Positions 36,033-48,262 of a stretch of DNA of 64,000 nt are shown one piece after another (the first letter of the stretch is position 1; the number at the start of each line of letters is the position of its first letter). A program made the position numbers and the translations under genes. A model generated the notes under the pieces. That model was not told the origin of the DNA. It ran no database searches and saw nothing but the letters and a program-made list of their open reading frames with translations. The stretch is taken from assembly GCF_020536995.1 (NCBI RefSeq), contig NC_068355.1, positions 69,996,132-70,060,131 of the forward strand, given 5' to 3'. The stretch comes from Dreissena polymorpha (Eukaryota; Mollusca; Bivalvia; Myida; Dreissenidae).

Positions 36033-38929
36033 AATCGGGTTTTATTAATTTATCCGTAAATTACATTATATGCAAAATTTCATGAACGCACACGCGCCGC
36101 CTGATGGTGAAATAACAAAATAAAGGCAGACCAGGAATATAAGTAGACAATACATTCATTAATGAAGTACAAATATACATATATATACACTTTATAAACA
36201 TCTTATACCGTATATAACAAACATACTATAATTACAATAACGATAATTTAATAAACTTTTCCCAATAATACCACGAACAAAATGTAGCATTGTGAACATG
36301 TTATCGAAATAAGGTATTAGGAATTTAAAAATAACATTTCACTGGCAACTACAGTTTTATAAAATACTTATGAACAAACAGAGATGTATGAACATTATAT
36401 ATTATACATACTGATTCGCACTTAATATGCTGGTACTAACTTATTACATGGTATTTATATTTTTTATTGCTTTTCTCCTGTGTGTTTCGATAAAGGTTTT
36501 ACACAATGCTGTAAAATAAGACGAACTGTTCGTCGCTTGATTGCTATAGTGCTCTAACTACCATTTTCATTTATTTGGAGAAAAACGCATGTCAAGGTTT
36601 AACCTTTATTTTCTCACTTATTTATGCACGTATGTGGAAATAAATATACCGGAGTGTTTATCAGCAAACGGAGAAATATTAACTTTAGTATATTATATGT
36701 TAATGTTATGTGCAATTTTATGTATGGTGATAGAGCATTCTGGTAAAATATATTTAAAAAATCGTTAATGCTGAACTGTTCTATCGGGACATAGAGCATT
36801 TTATCGGTTACGGATCTGGGCATTTATTTATTGAACGTCATGAAGATGGACCATTACAGTTCTGAAATGAAACTCAGTCACGTGGTGTAAATTCTGGCAA
36901 TTGATAGGCTATTCTGAGCGAGAATTCTATTTTGCTCTAAGTCCCGTAGATGGTGCAGTACAGCATTCACCCGATTACGTCATATTAAAGATCTCGTTCT
37001 CACGAACACTGCGATATAAAAAAATTCATTTTTGAAAAAAAAATGGAGATAGAGCACTATATCAATTAAGCGACGTGCGCAAACAAATCCATTCGGTAAA
37101 ACGTTGGTTTAAGTCCATCAAGTCTTACACAATTTCAACGCTCGTCTTAATTTAGCATTTATTATAAGCCAATATCTATATCAGTTTCTAGCAACGCAAC
37201 CATGCCAAAAAACGGCTAAGATTTCAAGATGTGACATTTTGGTACAATTGACATTTCACACATATAAAATTCAACTTATGAAAATCCTATAATCAAAACT
37301 TACACTTGACAGTGAGCAAACAAAATGTGTTTAAAAGACGTTTCGCACCCAACCCTCCATAAAGCTTATACCAGAAAGTCGCACCGCTTGTATAGTTATG
37401 TAGAAAAAAGGAACATGCATATCCATTAAAAAAAATAATAATCTTACAATCTGATCATGATGGAAATTGAGTACTGCATCACATATATGTTTTATTCATG
37501 GATAAGCTCACATAGAACAATCATATACACAAACGATATCTTACCTCCTAGATACATTAAAAAATATTTCCATGTAACAATACAAGATCAAAGTGAAACT
37601 ACATTTATATTTGCGAAAGCGAGTTCCACATCATGTTAAGTGGCACGGTGCTAAATTGGACATGGTCAACTAAATGTCCATACAGTACGTTAATAGTATG
37701 TGGTAAGTTTCCATGAATTGTAACACATAGTTTTGTGTAATATTAATCTGATATAATATACCATTTTATGTATATATCTACATATTTTATGCAAATAATT
37801 AACCTATAAACAAACGCTGTATGGTAATGTTTATAAAACCAGGCTTTCATGTTTTTATAGTGAAATATAAGTGAATTAAAACTGCTTACTCACTGTTTCA
37901 AACAGTGAACAATAACAGTAAAAATTATCAATAATTTTCAGTTTTACTGTGAAATGACGTCATTTTTTACGAGACATGTCGTGGAAAACAAGGGCTTAAT
38001 GCACTCACGAAAAGTGCAGTATGCATCAGCCTGGAAACTGAGCCTATATTTTACAAATACCAAAATATGTTTGCAGTTGATTTGTGATAAAGGTTCTTTA
38101 AAAAAAATGTTCGCGAGAGTACACTACGTGGTAATTGATTGGACTGTGCAGCCAGTGCACGCTGATCTAGATCTAGCACGGCTTTGTACGCGCGTGTATT
38201 AACCTGGTTTTCCCGCGTATTTTCTCACAAATTGCATGTCATCAATGTGACGAAATGTTACTTGATCTATATGAGATGATAATGTTCAACTAACGCACAT
38301 GTGAACATGTAGACGATCAAAACACGTTTGAATATGGCCTCAGGTAAAAGTTCAACGACGTCATCAGTTCGTGTACTCCACGTCATTATAGCAGCTCCAA
38401 TTTGCAATTGCTAGGTAGCACTAGATGTACAGCTAGGTTTCCAGACGCAGTTATATCGCGATCGGTATGGTTCTCTGAAACAAACATGAATCAAATTTAT
38501 AGGAGGAACATGGACATTGCATAAGGAACACAATGCCGTTATCTCAAATTCTTAAGGGTATTGTATAGTTCATAAGGCTATAACAACTTTTAGCCATTAA
38601 ATCGCCTCAACGCTGCTTGCGTTTATAGTTCAATTATAAATATTGACATCATGTTCATTTGTTTCTATTATCAAACAAGCTTTCAAAATGAATTAAACAT
38701 TTTTTCTTTATTTTTACAATCGGAAAAATGCATTCAAAATGCATATCTCACCTTAAGCCCTTATACATTATAATCGTGTTTTTTTTTCTTATGGATAACA
38801 AGTATGTGAAAACAAGAAATCTGTCAACTGTGTAGGGCCGCATTTAACCGTTCCGGTTTCGTTTAATATGATGACGAATGATGGATACACGCAGCAAGTT
38901 TAGCGAATAGTTTAGATATTTCAGCTGCT
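36033..38929. other. AT-rich intergenic
   Basis: No gene is supported. At 37885-37985 lies an inverse copy of the sequence beside the inverted repeat at 23828 (CACTGTTTCAAACAGTGAA, TTTTACTGTGAAATGACGTC). Short frames here have no recognisable domain. Confidence 0.4.
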
Positions 38930-39162
38930 TTTTGGGAAAATGGGACTTAAGTCATGTTCGGCCGATAGGAGCCTGTGCAGTCGGGACGTGCTATTCAGGG
39001 ACGACACTTTCAGCTTTAAATGTATTTTTCGTTTCAAGGTAGTCTCTCCTGAGTAAAATCACATTTGGGTCGACCCTGATAAGCCTGGGCGGACTGCGCA
39101 GGCTAACTTCGGACGATAATTTGCGCATATGATACAAGCCACTTTCGCCAGCGCATGGCTCA
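38930..39162. mobile_element. M1 MITE, diverged copy
   Basis: GGGAAAATGGGACTTAAGTC, AGGGACGACACTTTCAGC, GGGCGGACTGCGCAGGCTAA and GCGCATGGCTC keep M1 order. Confidence 0.7.
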
Positions 39163-39477
39163 TTTTCTGGTATACATTTACCAGCGCGCTATGGCATTCC
39201 TGAATTAAATTACACATGCTACATCTGTTTTATTGCGCGAAAGGTGATGTATTATTAAGCAAACAACCACAAAGACACCACACCGGTGAATTTTAATGAG
39301 AAGGAAATGGTTAGAGAAGAATATTATGACACTATTATAAAGAACATATAATAAAACAATCCGTTCTCGTTAAAAAAAGATTAATGACTTCATTAAAATA
39401 ATGTATAAAATAATAACTGACACTTCTTACACCGGATTTATTTCCACCAAAAAAGATATATTAACACCCCCGGGGTA

Positions 39478-39645
39478 CAAAATCTTTTCTATAAAGTAAC
39501 CGGTGTACGAATAATACACTAAAAAGTACCCCAGAGTATTGTCGTGTGCCTCTATTTCGGTACTCGGGGTATATTGAGGTTTTATTACGTAGATCCGGGG
39601 TACTATTAAGTGGTGCCTGAGCCAGCAAGGACCAATTGAGCGTAC
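39478..39645. mobile_element. M3 MITE, partial copy
   Basis: GTACTATTAAGTGGTGCCTG and AGCCAGCAAGGACCAATTGA match the right end of the element at 179-601; repeated GGGGTA words precede it. Confidence 0.6.
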
Positions 39646-39774
39646 CTGATCAATGCCCAACCAGTAACAAGATTAAGGAAAACGTCACTTGCGATCATAT
39701 CAAAGCCATTCCAAACACAAATAAAGGTGCGCAGGCCATACATTTGATCCGAATTTCTGTATACATGTATATAC

Positions 39775-39780
39775 TTTATT
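39775..39780 (-). promoter_or_regulatory. Possible polyadenylation signal
   Basis: AATAAA on the minus strand about 10 bp after the stop of the 676-residue gene. The distance is unusually short, so another signal may be used. Confidence 0.35.
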
Positions 39781-39789
39781 ACTTACAGA

Positions 39790-41820
39790 TCAATACAGAT
39801 TGAAGTCCGCGTCATCGTCCCGTTTAGGGGCCGTCCTGTCGAGCGCTTCGTTCAGCTCGTACGCCGTTGGATAGCTCTTAGAGTCACGTGATCGACCGGT
39901 CTCCTGGGCTATGCTTTTCGAGAAATTTCGCTCGTTCATAAACTGGTTTTCGTCCCTCCTAAAGTCACGTGGTGGGTAAAACTCATACCCGCTCAGCTCC
40001 GGACGCTGGCGTCTCGCTGGCATGTCGGATTGGTACCCAGCGAAGCTGTCACGTGACACGTTGCTGTGGGCGGGGTAATATCCGCCGTAAATCAGACGTC
40101 GTGGAGGTTCCCTGCCTGTGTAGGCCATTCGCTCTTTTTCATACCTATGCTTGTTCTTCTTATGCTTCTTGTTCTTTTTCTTGCCCTTGCGCTTTCGCGA
40201 TCTGGATCGACGTTCGTCTGGGGGTAATGACCTCGACCTACCATGCGGTATAGTCATAGGAAACGGCCCGAAGGGTGGCGGATGAGTCGGTGGATACGCG
40301 AGGTAATCATAGGGAACTCTGCCATATGGGTCCATGTAAGCACTAGGAGGCGGTGGTCTCATCATAAACGGCGGCGGTCTTTCGACTCCGTAACGGACCT
40401 CGTATTCATCACGACGGCTCTTTCTCTCGCCTTTCTGGCGCGGGTTATAATCCGTGGGAGGTGTGGATGGCCGCTCGTGTATAGAATCGTCCGTCGAATC
40501 ATCGGCGTTAGGAATATTTCGTTTTGGCTCCGTTTCCTCTTGACCGTTCACTTGACCGGTGATAGTTTTTGATCTAGACTCTTGTGAATGATGTGAGCCA
40601 CGTGACCCAGAGGAAGAGCGCGACTTTGAACCGCTGCTTCCTCTCGAATCCGCCCTCGGTCGACGTTCAAATATTGGCGGCCCGTACATAGGTTGTGGGC
40701 CTTCCGGGGGCATACCAAACGGGAAAGGTCTAAAACGAGGCGGCGGTGGCGAAAAGAACCTTGGTCGCATTATAAACTGATGGGGCGGAGGCATATAATA
40801 CATAGGTGGCCGGAACCCCATAGGTGGCGCCATGTGGCGAGTCGGCAGGCGCACGTAAATCGGTGGTGGCACTATCTTTGAAGGCATTTCGCTCGCAAAT
40901 GTAGTTTGTTCCGTTCCATTCACCGGAAACGTGGGGAGAGCGCCATCAGTGTGCCCCGGTGTAGAGTTTGGAGAATGGGAATTCGATTTGGCATTTATTG
41001 TTCCCTCTTTTAGAATATTGTATTTCTTTACCTCTACATTGTTTGTACTGTAGAAGTAGCCCTGCGTTGGTACGGGCTCGAAGAACTCTGGTCCGGCCGT
41101 CACTTTTTGACTGATAGTCTCGCCTGGTAGGAGGCGTATGGTTGGACCATCAGTCTTTGCCGCTGTGGTTCGTTCTTCAAACGAATAGTCGACATTGGTT
41201 GTATTGATTCCATTTGTTCCACCGTTCACAGCCACCAACCCATTGGTACCGTTCGTCCTTACCGGCTCCACTCGACTCGTCGTACCCATAACTGAACCAG
41301 TTGTACCCATAACGGAACCATTCTTCTTGAAATTCATACCAGCAATCCTAGCGACCCTAACCAGATTCAAAGCGTCCCTGGGATTCTGGCAAACGAAGCC
41401 ATGGCAATCTAACACTTTCCTTCCCTGTGTGCGTCTCGTGATTGCAGTGAAGATTGCCGGCCTGTGCGCATTCTGCCCCCCGGCCGCGGGATCCAGAAGA
41501 GACACGAACCGGGCCTGCGCCTCGCCGGTCGAGCCGTTCATCGTCGATACGCAGCGCACCGCAGCGCACAAGGTAAGGGAACCAATCGGAAACTGGACTA
41601 TGTCACCGGAGTCGCTCAGGTACTGAAGCTGAAGGCAGCTGTTCGATATGGACAACATGGCGTCTATACCTTCAAGAGTTGAGTCGTCGTTCACCGGATA
41701 CCGGTTCCGTAGCGGCGTCTGGATCGCCTCTAGGCCTTCCGTAGTCTCAATTGGCACCGCACTTCCGATATACAGCACCCGGGCTTTTATCATCGGGGTA
41801 GCGCCGTTTAAAGTCCCCAT
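39790..41820 (-). CDS. PTB/PID-like domain protein with proline-rich and SR/lysine-rich tail, 676 aa
   Basis: I do not recognise a named orthologue. Residues about 10-165 look like a phosphotyrosine-binding fold: RVLYIGSAVPIETTEGLEAI as first strand and helix, a VQFPIGSLTLCAAVRCV strand pair, then HRPAIFTAITRR and CHGFVCQNPRDALNLVRVA as last strand and C-terminal helix. Proline/arginine-rich segments follow (about 315-380 and 478-518), with a Ser/Arg/Gly stretch (about 393-420) and a lysine-rich block (about 538-562) that could be a nuclear signal. The C-terminus has FMNERNFSKSI and YPTAYEL. The start is the ATG at 41820 (AAAATGG context); the frame opens nine codons earlier only through GTG. 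Single exon, GC-richer than its surroundings. Paralogous to 49357-50751 and to the pseudogene at 24517. A scaffold or adaptor role is only inferred from the fold. Confidence 0.8.
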   Translation of the reverse strand: MGTLNGATPMIKARVLYIGSAVPIETTEGLEAIQTPLRNRYPVNDDSTLEGIDAMLSISNSCLQLQYLSDSGDIVQFPIGSLTLCAAVRCVSTMNGSTGEAQARFVSLLDPAAGGQNAHRPAIFTAITRRTQGRKVLDCHGFVCQNPRDALNLVRVARIAGMNFKKNGSVMGTTGSVMGTTSRVEPVRTNGTNGLVAVNGGTNGINTTNVDYSFEERTTAAKTDGPTIRLLPGETISQKVTAGPEFFEPVPTQGYFYSTNNVEVKKYNILKEGTINAKSNSHSPNSTPGHTDGALPTFPVNGTEQTTFASEMPSKIVPPPIYVRLPTRHMAPPMGFRPPMYYMPPPHQFIMRPRFFSPPPPRFRPFPFGMPPEGPQPMYGPPIFERRPRADSRGSSGSKSRSSSGSRGSHHSQESRSKTITGQVNGQEETEPKRNIPNADDSTDDSIHERPSTPPTDYNPRQKGERKSRRDEYEVRYGVERPPPFMMRPPPPSAYMDPYGRVPYDYLAYPPTHPPPFGPFPMTIPHGRSRSLPPDERRSRSRKRKGKKKNKKHKKNKHRYEKERMAYTGREPPRRLIYGGYYPAHSNVSRDSFAGYQSDMPARRQRPELSGYEFYPPRDFRRDENQFMNERNFSKSIAQETGRSRDSKSYPTAYELNEALDRTAPKRDDDADFNLY

Positions 41821-43700
41821 TTTAGTAAGCACTGTTTGTGTATTCACGTGTTCACAGAGTTAACAATTACACTAACGAATCAGGAAGTTTTATTCCGTTG
41901 CATTTTGTTCATTTTTCCAATTTTCCAACACTTGCTAACAGGCTGTCAAGAAATTCTTATTAACAATTTAACAGATCCTCCTTCGATATCGTTAGTTTAC
42001 ATTTAATAACATACATACTCCGACCAGAACAATATCAATCACATTAACGGTGTCAGACGATAGAATTTTTGAAGACGTTCCGAAATTCTACACTTCACTC
42101 GGCCGAATTTCACGCAATCGCTGAAGCGAGTGTCTGACTAAAGTTTATAGAGGTACTTTCAATAACGTTTGTAACTTTGATGACATACTTTCATTCATGT
42201 AACACCTCAGACGAAATGTATTTCTCCAATTTACTGAACCGTATCTTTTATTTAAATTTAATCGACGACATCAGGTGCATAATTAAGCTGTATGTATACG
42301 CTTCGATTATGGCAACTTTATATGTAAGTAGTCCGTATTTCAAGATCCCGATCAACGAAGCGAACAGCGGTGTATTCAAACCGGTTTCGAGTATTGTATT
42401 TCAAAAATAACTATCATTATACCGCAACGCCCGAGGCCGTCGACGGGGTGAGGCTCTGTAGATTGTATTTAAACTTCGTTGAAATCCCGATAATTTTGCG
42501 AAAACACACAACCAAGCGTATTTCTGACAAGATCAAATGTTTATTTCCTTCACAAAGATTACTCATCGGCCTTCGTATATTTGTTATCGATCTCCGATTG
42601 TTTACAGACGTTATTGATTAATGCACCTGACGCAGGCATTAACGGGACATATATTACCTGTGTTTTGCCCCATTAATGTCATTCTTTGCCCCATATGCGA
42701 AATCCTCAAATATCACTTTTGGTATATTTTATTTATCTTAAAAAAGACGCGACAATTCATCATTGTTCTCGTATTTTTGAATAAATAATGTCCGACGTCA
42801 TAAACAATACGACTAATAGTGAGTGAATTACTTTGTATGTCGCAAAATGGAGGTCTAGGCGATTATAAAATCACACTGTAAAATATATTTCATTCATAAA
42901 TTGTGTGGTCGCTTTCGCTATTTAATATTGCGATATGTTTCATTTACAAATAAAGCTTGTTTTAACTGGTATGTCACATGAATGCATAACTTTACTGATT
43001 GAATGCCAGGTACTGGACATTCCTTTGCCAAAGGGGAAGTACTCTAGCTGTTTTAAATCATATTGTATTATATAGTTACGTGCCTTTAACATATTACTCC
43101 CGAATGCTGATGTTTTTTTTGGAGAAAACCAACCAATCTTAGGGTACGCACACACGGCTTAACCAATTAAAATCATTTTATCAATAACACACCGTATCAA
43201 CCATTTTTATTGTATTGAGCATGCGATTGGTACATACAATTTATCAGCATTTTGTGCAAAGTGGCGTATTGGTAGACTTTTTCCAAAGATGCGGAGATCC
43301 GGATTACAATTCAGTTGTTTGAGTTGAAAACAACACTCTTCTCAGTGGTACTGGTAGATCGGGGGTTATGATGGTTAAGATCGTACTGAAATAAGAAACC
43401 ATAGCATTTGATCATTTTTGCAGGTGAAGAAAGCAAAAAAACTTGATAGACAATTTTAAAATAACAAATTTACTAGTTTGATTTTTTCAATACATAATAT
43501 TGAAGAACAATTTATTTTTTCTAGAATACAAAGAAATGAAACACAATTGTATTATTGAGAAAAGGAAAAAAAAATACTAGTAATTAATAAACAAATATGT
43601 TTTTACACATCATTTTGTACGATTTACATTTGTAATTTTTGTTTACAAATACTCTGGACTACAGAAAATAATAGCTAATATCAAATTTGTCTCAAAACTA
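41821..43700. other. Upstream intergenic region of the 676-aa gene
   Basis: No further gene is supported. Short frames at 42177-42621 and 42940-43155 lack recognisable domains. The promoter has no obvious TATA box that I can defend. Confidence 0.4.
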
Positions 43701-43706
43701 TCATTT

Positions 43707-43990
43707 TATGTCCCCCACCACTATAGTGGGGGACATATTGTTTTTTGCCTGTATGTTGGTTTTTTGGTTTGTTGCTCTGTTTGTTTGCGCCAACTTTAAC
43801 ATTTGCCATAACTTTTGCAATATTGAAGATAGCAAACTTCATATTTGGCATGCATGTGTATCTCATGGAGCTGCACATTTTGAGTGGTGAAAGTTCAAGG
43901 TCAAGGTCATCCTTCAAAGCCAAAGGTCAAATATATGGGGACATAGTGTTTCACAAACAAATCTTGTTTTTCTGGCTTTTCTCAAAATAT
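43707..43990 (+). mobile_element. Element starting with a perfect hairpin, TGTCCCCCACCACTATAGTG
   Basis: The arms ATGTCCCCCACCACTA and TAGTGGGGGACAT meet directly at 43707-43736. Downstream come GCCAACTTTAACATTTGCCA and AAGTTCAAGGTCAAGGTCAT (tandem TCAAGGTCA half-sites). I recall this as a common bivalve repeat. No protein is supported. Confidence 0.6.
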
Positions 43991-44572
43991 ATTAATTTTG
44001 TTTAGATGTACACATTGATAACATTTTTTAATAAAAGCGTGAGGAGTCGGCTGTACATGTTCTTTTATGATACCATATAACTAGTAAGCTTTTGAATAGC
44101 ATGGATTTTTAAGTTTTTTTAGCTATGAATACGAGGACCTTACACGTTCAAGAATGTTTCACTGGTATACAAATACGACTGATCAAAAAGTGTGAGATTC
44201 AGAACTTTCATAAACAGAAAGTTTAAATATAACGTTAACGGGTCTACCATGAGAACATTTCAGTATTTTGTTTTTCAATTATTCTGCCATTCCTTGATAT
44301 ATGTACTAGTTGAGAATATAGTGTCCCTATTCTTTTCTGCAAATGTCTCGTGAATGCGCAATAACGTTTTTACAAAATCCGGGATAACAACAACCATGCA
44401 CGTAAGCATACAGATGAGATAGTCCTTTACGGGAACATCTGTGTTTAGAATGAATACCTATCCATAAAGTGAGACTACAACTTAAACTAGCTGGCTTTGT
44501 TAATAGCTGTGTACGAGTGAAAATGAAGAAAACGAGCAACCCATGTCTTTCAACCGGGTAGCCACGATCATT

Positions 44573-44822
44573 AGAGCCGCGTTCTGAAAAACGGGCTTAC
44601 ATCATGTGCGTAAAGTGTCGTCCCAGATTAGCCTGTGCAGTCCGCACAGGCTAATCAGCGACGACACTTTCCGCTTGTATGGTACTTTTAGTTTCAAGGA
44701 AGTCCCTCCTTACCGAAAATCAAGTTTAGGCGGATAGTGTCGTCCCTGATTAGCCTGTGCGGACTGCACGTGCTAATCCGGGATGACACTTTCAGCACAT
44801 GAATTAAGCCCACTTTTCTCAC
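44573..44822. mobile_element. M1 MITE, full-length copy
   Basis: GAGCCGCGTTCTGAAAAACG at the left; GTGCGTAAAGTGTCGTCCCA, GCAGTCCGCACAGGCTAATC and GGATAGTGTCGTCCCTGATT internally. The right end is AAGCCCACTTTTCTCAC. Confidence 0.85.
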
Positions 44823-45039
44823 TTTTAAACGCGCGCGAACCTATTTCTAACCTTACACGTGGCTAGAGGTGGTGAGCCGTGCTTGGGCATTGTTTCAGCG
44901 GCGAAACCGCCGCCGACGGCCAGACCAGGTACAAAGCACGCCCGGCGCAAATCCAAGCCAACATTGACCGGACATTATCAATTACGACCACTTCCACCAG
45001 ATTTTCAAAACTTTGTGTACGTAAATAAGCTATTATGCG

Positions 45040-45370
45040 CTGTTCGACCGGGCTTTTAGATATTGTCAATAATAACGTTCTGAACAAGTTTCATTAAGAT
45101 TGAGTCATTCTTGTAGCCTCTAGATGAATAACATTTTTGTTCTATAGTTTGACCTGGTGCTCTTGTTTTGGGCGAACGTAATCCGGATTCGAACTTGTTC
45201 AAGCTATTTTAAAGATAAACATTCTGAGCACATTTTATTAAGAGTGGATGAAAAATGAATCATCTAATGCGATAACGAGTAAACAAAATACGACGCATAG
45301 CGCACGGCGGACAAAGGTTGACCACAATAACTTACCAAGAAAACTTCGTGCTCAGACGAGCCGAAACATG
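45040..45370 (+). repeat. Decayed GACCTGGTGCTC-type bivalve repeat
   Basis: AGATATTGTCAATAATAACG, TTTGACCTGGTG, GATTCGAACTTGTTCAAGC, CGCACGGCGGACAAAGG and TCGTGCTCAGACGAGC follow the order of the family at 9960 and 35095. Confidence 0.65.
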
Positions 45371-45469
45371 CACACATTATTGAAAATAGACACCTAGCTT
45401 GTTTGAAGTCATTATGAGAAGTACCCGGTAATACTTTTAGTAAATCATTTTTATGGGACCAGTAAGTAC

Positions 45470-45674
45470 CTCGTTTGTAATCTGGGAATCCAATCCTCGT
45501 ACATCAAAAGACACCCTGTATACATTCCTGCTTTCCTGAATTTTGTTCGAACACGATGGCTTTGATGGGTCCGTATGAGTTCCATGTGGAATATAAGTCC
45601 AGGTGTATCCCATATCGGATCCACTTGTTCTTTCAGAAAGCTGAACCGCGTTTATCTTCGCACCTATTTGCAAC
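45470..45674 (-). CDS. Candidate isolated exon, product unknown
   Basis: A minus-strand open stretch of about 68 codons (from LQIGAKINAVQLSERTSG through YTWTYIPHGTHTD to GLDSQITNE) is bounded by an acceptor-like GTCTACAG and a donor GAG|GTACTT. Composition is gene-like rather than repeat-like. No domain is recognised and no partner exon was found, so this is weak. The frame stays open upstream to about 45753, so the acceptor is uncertain. Confidence 0.25.
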
Positions 45675-46627
45675 CTGTAGACGCCGGAACCCTGTGTGAC
45701 AGTATTTGACTCGCTGGTTATCGATGGACGATAAATTGTATGGAAAATATAGTATTAAGCCCATAGAATGCACATATACACTGTAAGGGTTGGCTAATAT
45801 TATACGACAATACCGGGTTGGCCGAAAATGAGAATACCAGGCCCCGTATTCAAAAAGCAAATTTAAATCGATTTCAATGCCAAATGACATTGATTTTCAA
45901 TTTTTGACATCGGTTTTAAAACTTGGTGTTCACAAAGAAAATCGATTTCAAATGACATCCAAAAGCTTTGGTCTGTGAAGGATTTGGAACGTTCAAAGAA
46001 TGACTTATGATTCCTTTAGCTCACTTTTGTTGCAATCAAAATTTAATTTTATATAAAGGATATGTGAACTTGGCTAAATATTCTTAGAAATGTAATTAAC
46101 CAAGCGCTCCTTGCATGAATACATGTGCTCTTGACGCATTATTCATTCGCCGTTTTGTTTTGAAACCGGAAGCCACATGGGTGGAATATATAACAAGAGC
46201 TTATACAGCATATATTCTTAATAGATAGCTACGATGATATACAAGCATATCTACATCATAATTTTGCGATATATATATCTTTCCAAGAAATGCACTAAGA
46301 GAGTTGCAGAAGCCGTAAGACGAGGATATTCAACTTAGTTGCAAGTAGATATTTTAAGGATTGTGTATCATCGCGATTCTATCAACATTTTGGACACCAT
46401 TGCGTGCATTTTTTTTATAATACAAATTTCATTAAATAATGCTGCACTGTGAAAATTTATTTAGAATACAATTAAGCTGAGTTTGGTGGCCACCATACAG
46501 AATATGCGGGGTTTTCTCTGGGTACTCCAACCCAAAGTACATTGCAATTGAAAAAAGCAGTAAACATAAAAAGCTGGACGCTCTAGTAATTCGAAACTTC
46601 AACCCATTATAACATGTGTTGGCTCAT
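45675..46627. other. AT-rich intergenic
   Basis: Nothing supported. Confidence 0.35.
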
Positions 46628-46848
46628 TTAACCCAATTATGCCTAGCGTCTAGAAAAAAGGCCTTGGCAAACAGCGTAGACCCGGATGAGACGCCGCATG
46701 ATGCGGCGTCTTATCGGGGTCTGCGCTGTTTGCTTAAAGGAATTTCTGTAAGAAATATTCTAAATATAGAAATAAGTATACTAGATTTTGGAAATAAATT
46801 GATCCAATTTAGAAGGATGGGAGAGTCCACTCGGCATAAATGGGTTAA
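46628..46848. mobile_element. M2 MITE copy 5
   Basis: TTAACCCAATTATGCCTAG at the left, GGCATAAATGGGTTAA at the right; central hairpin GACGCCGCATGATGCGGCGTC. About 10 bp shorter than the others (ACTAGATTTTGG lacks a segment). Confidence 0.85.
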
Positions 46849-46910
46849 ATAAGGTAGTGGAGCAGGCTCCTTATATGATGCACCTTTAGCGCGGACGGTT
46901 CATGTCTTGA

Positions 46911-47120
46911 ACCTCGCTCTGGGAAAACGGGGTTTAAAGCAGTTTGGTAAAGTGTCTGCTTGTATTGTATTTTTCGTTTAAATGAAGTCTCTTCTAATGT
47001 GAAATCCAGTAGAGGTCGGAAATGTTCTTCCCTGATTAGTCTGTGTTGATTGCACAGGCTAATCAGGGACGACACTATACGAACATGCTTTAAGCCCCGT
47101 TGTTTTAGAGCGAGGCTCAC
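46911..47120. mobile_element. M1 MITE, internally shortened copy
   Basis: CCTCGCTCTGGGAAAACGGG and TTGTTTTAGAGCGAGGCTC form the ends; CACAGGCTAATCAGGGACGA lies in the right half; part of the left half is missing. Confidence 0.75.
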
Positions 47121-47946
47121 TAACGAAGTTCTAAAATGCGCATAAACGGCTGGCTGTATTGACACGGTAAAGGGTGGCGCCAGATAACATTTTCTACTTT
47201 TTAATCAGACAGTGTACATCCGTCAAGCTGTTTATAGGAAATGGGTTTGTATTAAACCGAACTATAACTTTAACGGTTTCATGACTCTGTCAAAATCATT
47301 TCTTTTTTCTACACTCCTTCATTTTCAGAAAAATACAATAATGAGTAACCAAACACCAATGGCTGGGAGGAATTCACATTCTTTACGCATGGCCACAATT
47401 TGAATTAATTGCAGTTTCGTACAAAGTAGTGGCTGTTAAACTTTAGCGGGTATCTTTACACGAACTGCGATTTGTGTTTTTTTTTTCGCGTAACCAAAAT
47501 GTTTAAGACGGTTCAACGTTTATATCTTCTCTATAAACAAGGGACCTCATATTGGCGCTGTTTGCTCGAGACTGTCTCGTCAACATAAAGTAAGGTCGGT
47601 CGAAAGTCATAATGCATTTAAGTAAATAACTGTATATAAAAAAAATGTAAGAAAACGTTAAAAAAGGTTAAAGTTAATGCAACACACTTAGTTATTGTTG
47701 GTTCTTTCTTCGTGTGGCACACACAAAATAACACAAAGTCTTAAAATATTGGTTGTACAAATAGTTTTATTTATACATAGAACGGTTGTAATTTAAATAT
47801 GCACCAGCATTCCCTATATACCATTGCATGTAGTTAAATGCTCTCATAAGCGGAAAATAACAAAATATATGTATACATGATTAAACAATTCTGAAATTAA
47901 CATATGCATTGAAAAGAAAATGCGGTTTGATTGCAATAAGTTGAAC
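47121..47946. other. AT-rich intergenic
   Basis: No gene or clear repeat. Confidence 0.35.
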
Positions 47947-48262
47947 ACATAAACATAATCATAAACATATGATTCACAGGTGCATGCATTATATTTTCCT
48001 ATTATGAAAAAGTATTAACTTTAAACTGAGTAATTAAAGTGTTGACATCGATTTCATTTATGGAAGAGAAAATGATTGCGCTCTTAATTTTAAATTTCCT
48101 CAATTCAGCACATAAACATATGATTCACAGGTAAATACATGCATTACGTTTTGATATTATGAAAAAGAATTAACTTTAAACTGCGTAATTATAGTTTTTA
48201 CATCGAGTTTAGTTATAGAATAGAAAATTGGTACGCTCTAAACTTTAAATTCTTCAATAAAG
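47947..48262 (+). repeat. Two-copy tandem duplication, about 155-bp unit
   Basis: CATAAACATATGATTCACAG, TATTATGAAAAAG, TTAACTTTAAACTG and CATCGA follow in the same order in both copies with about 15-20% difference. Confidence 0.8.

Noticed and set aside
41821-41847. Nine-codon N-terminal extension of the 676-residue protein
   Set aside because: It starts with GTG; the ATG at 41820 has a good context and the PTB-like domain follows directly.
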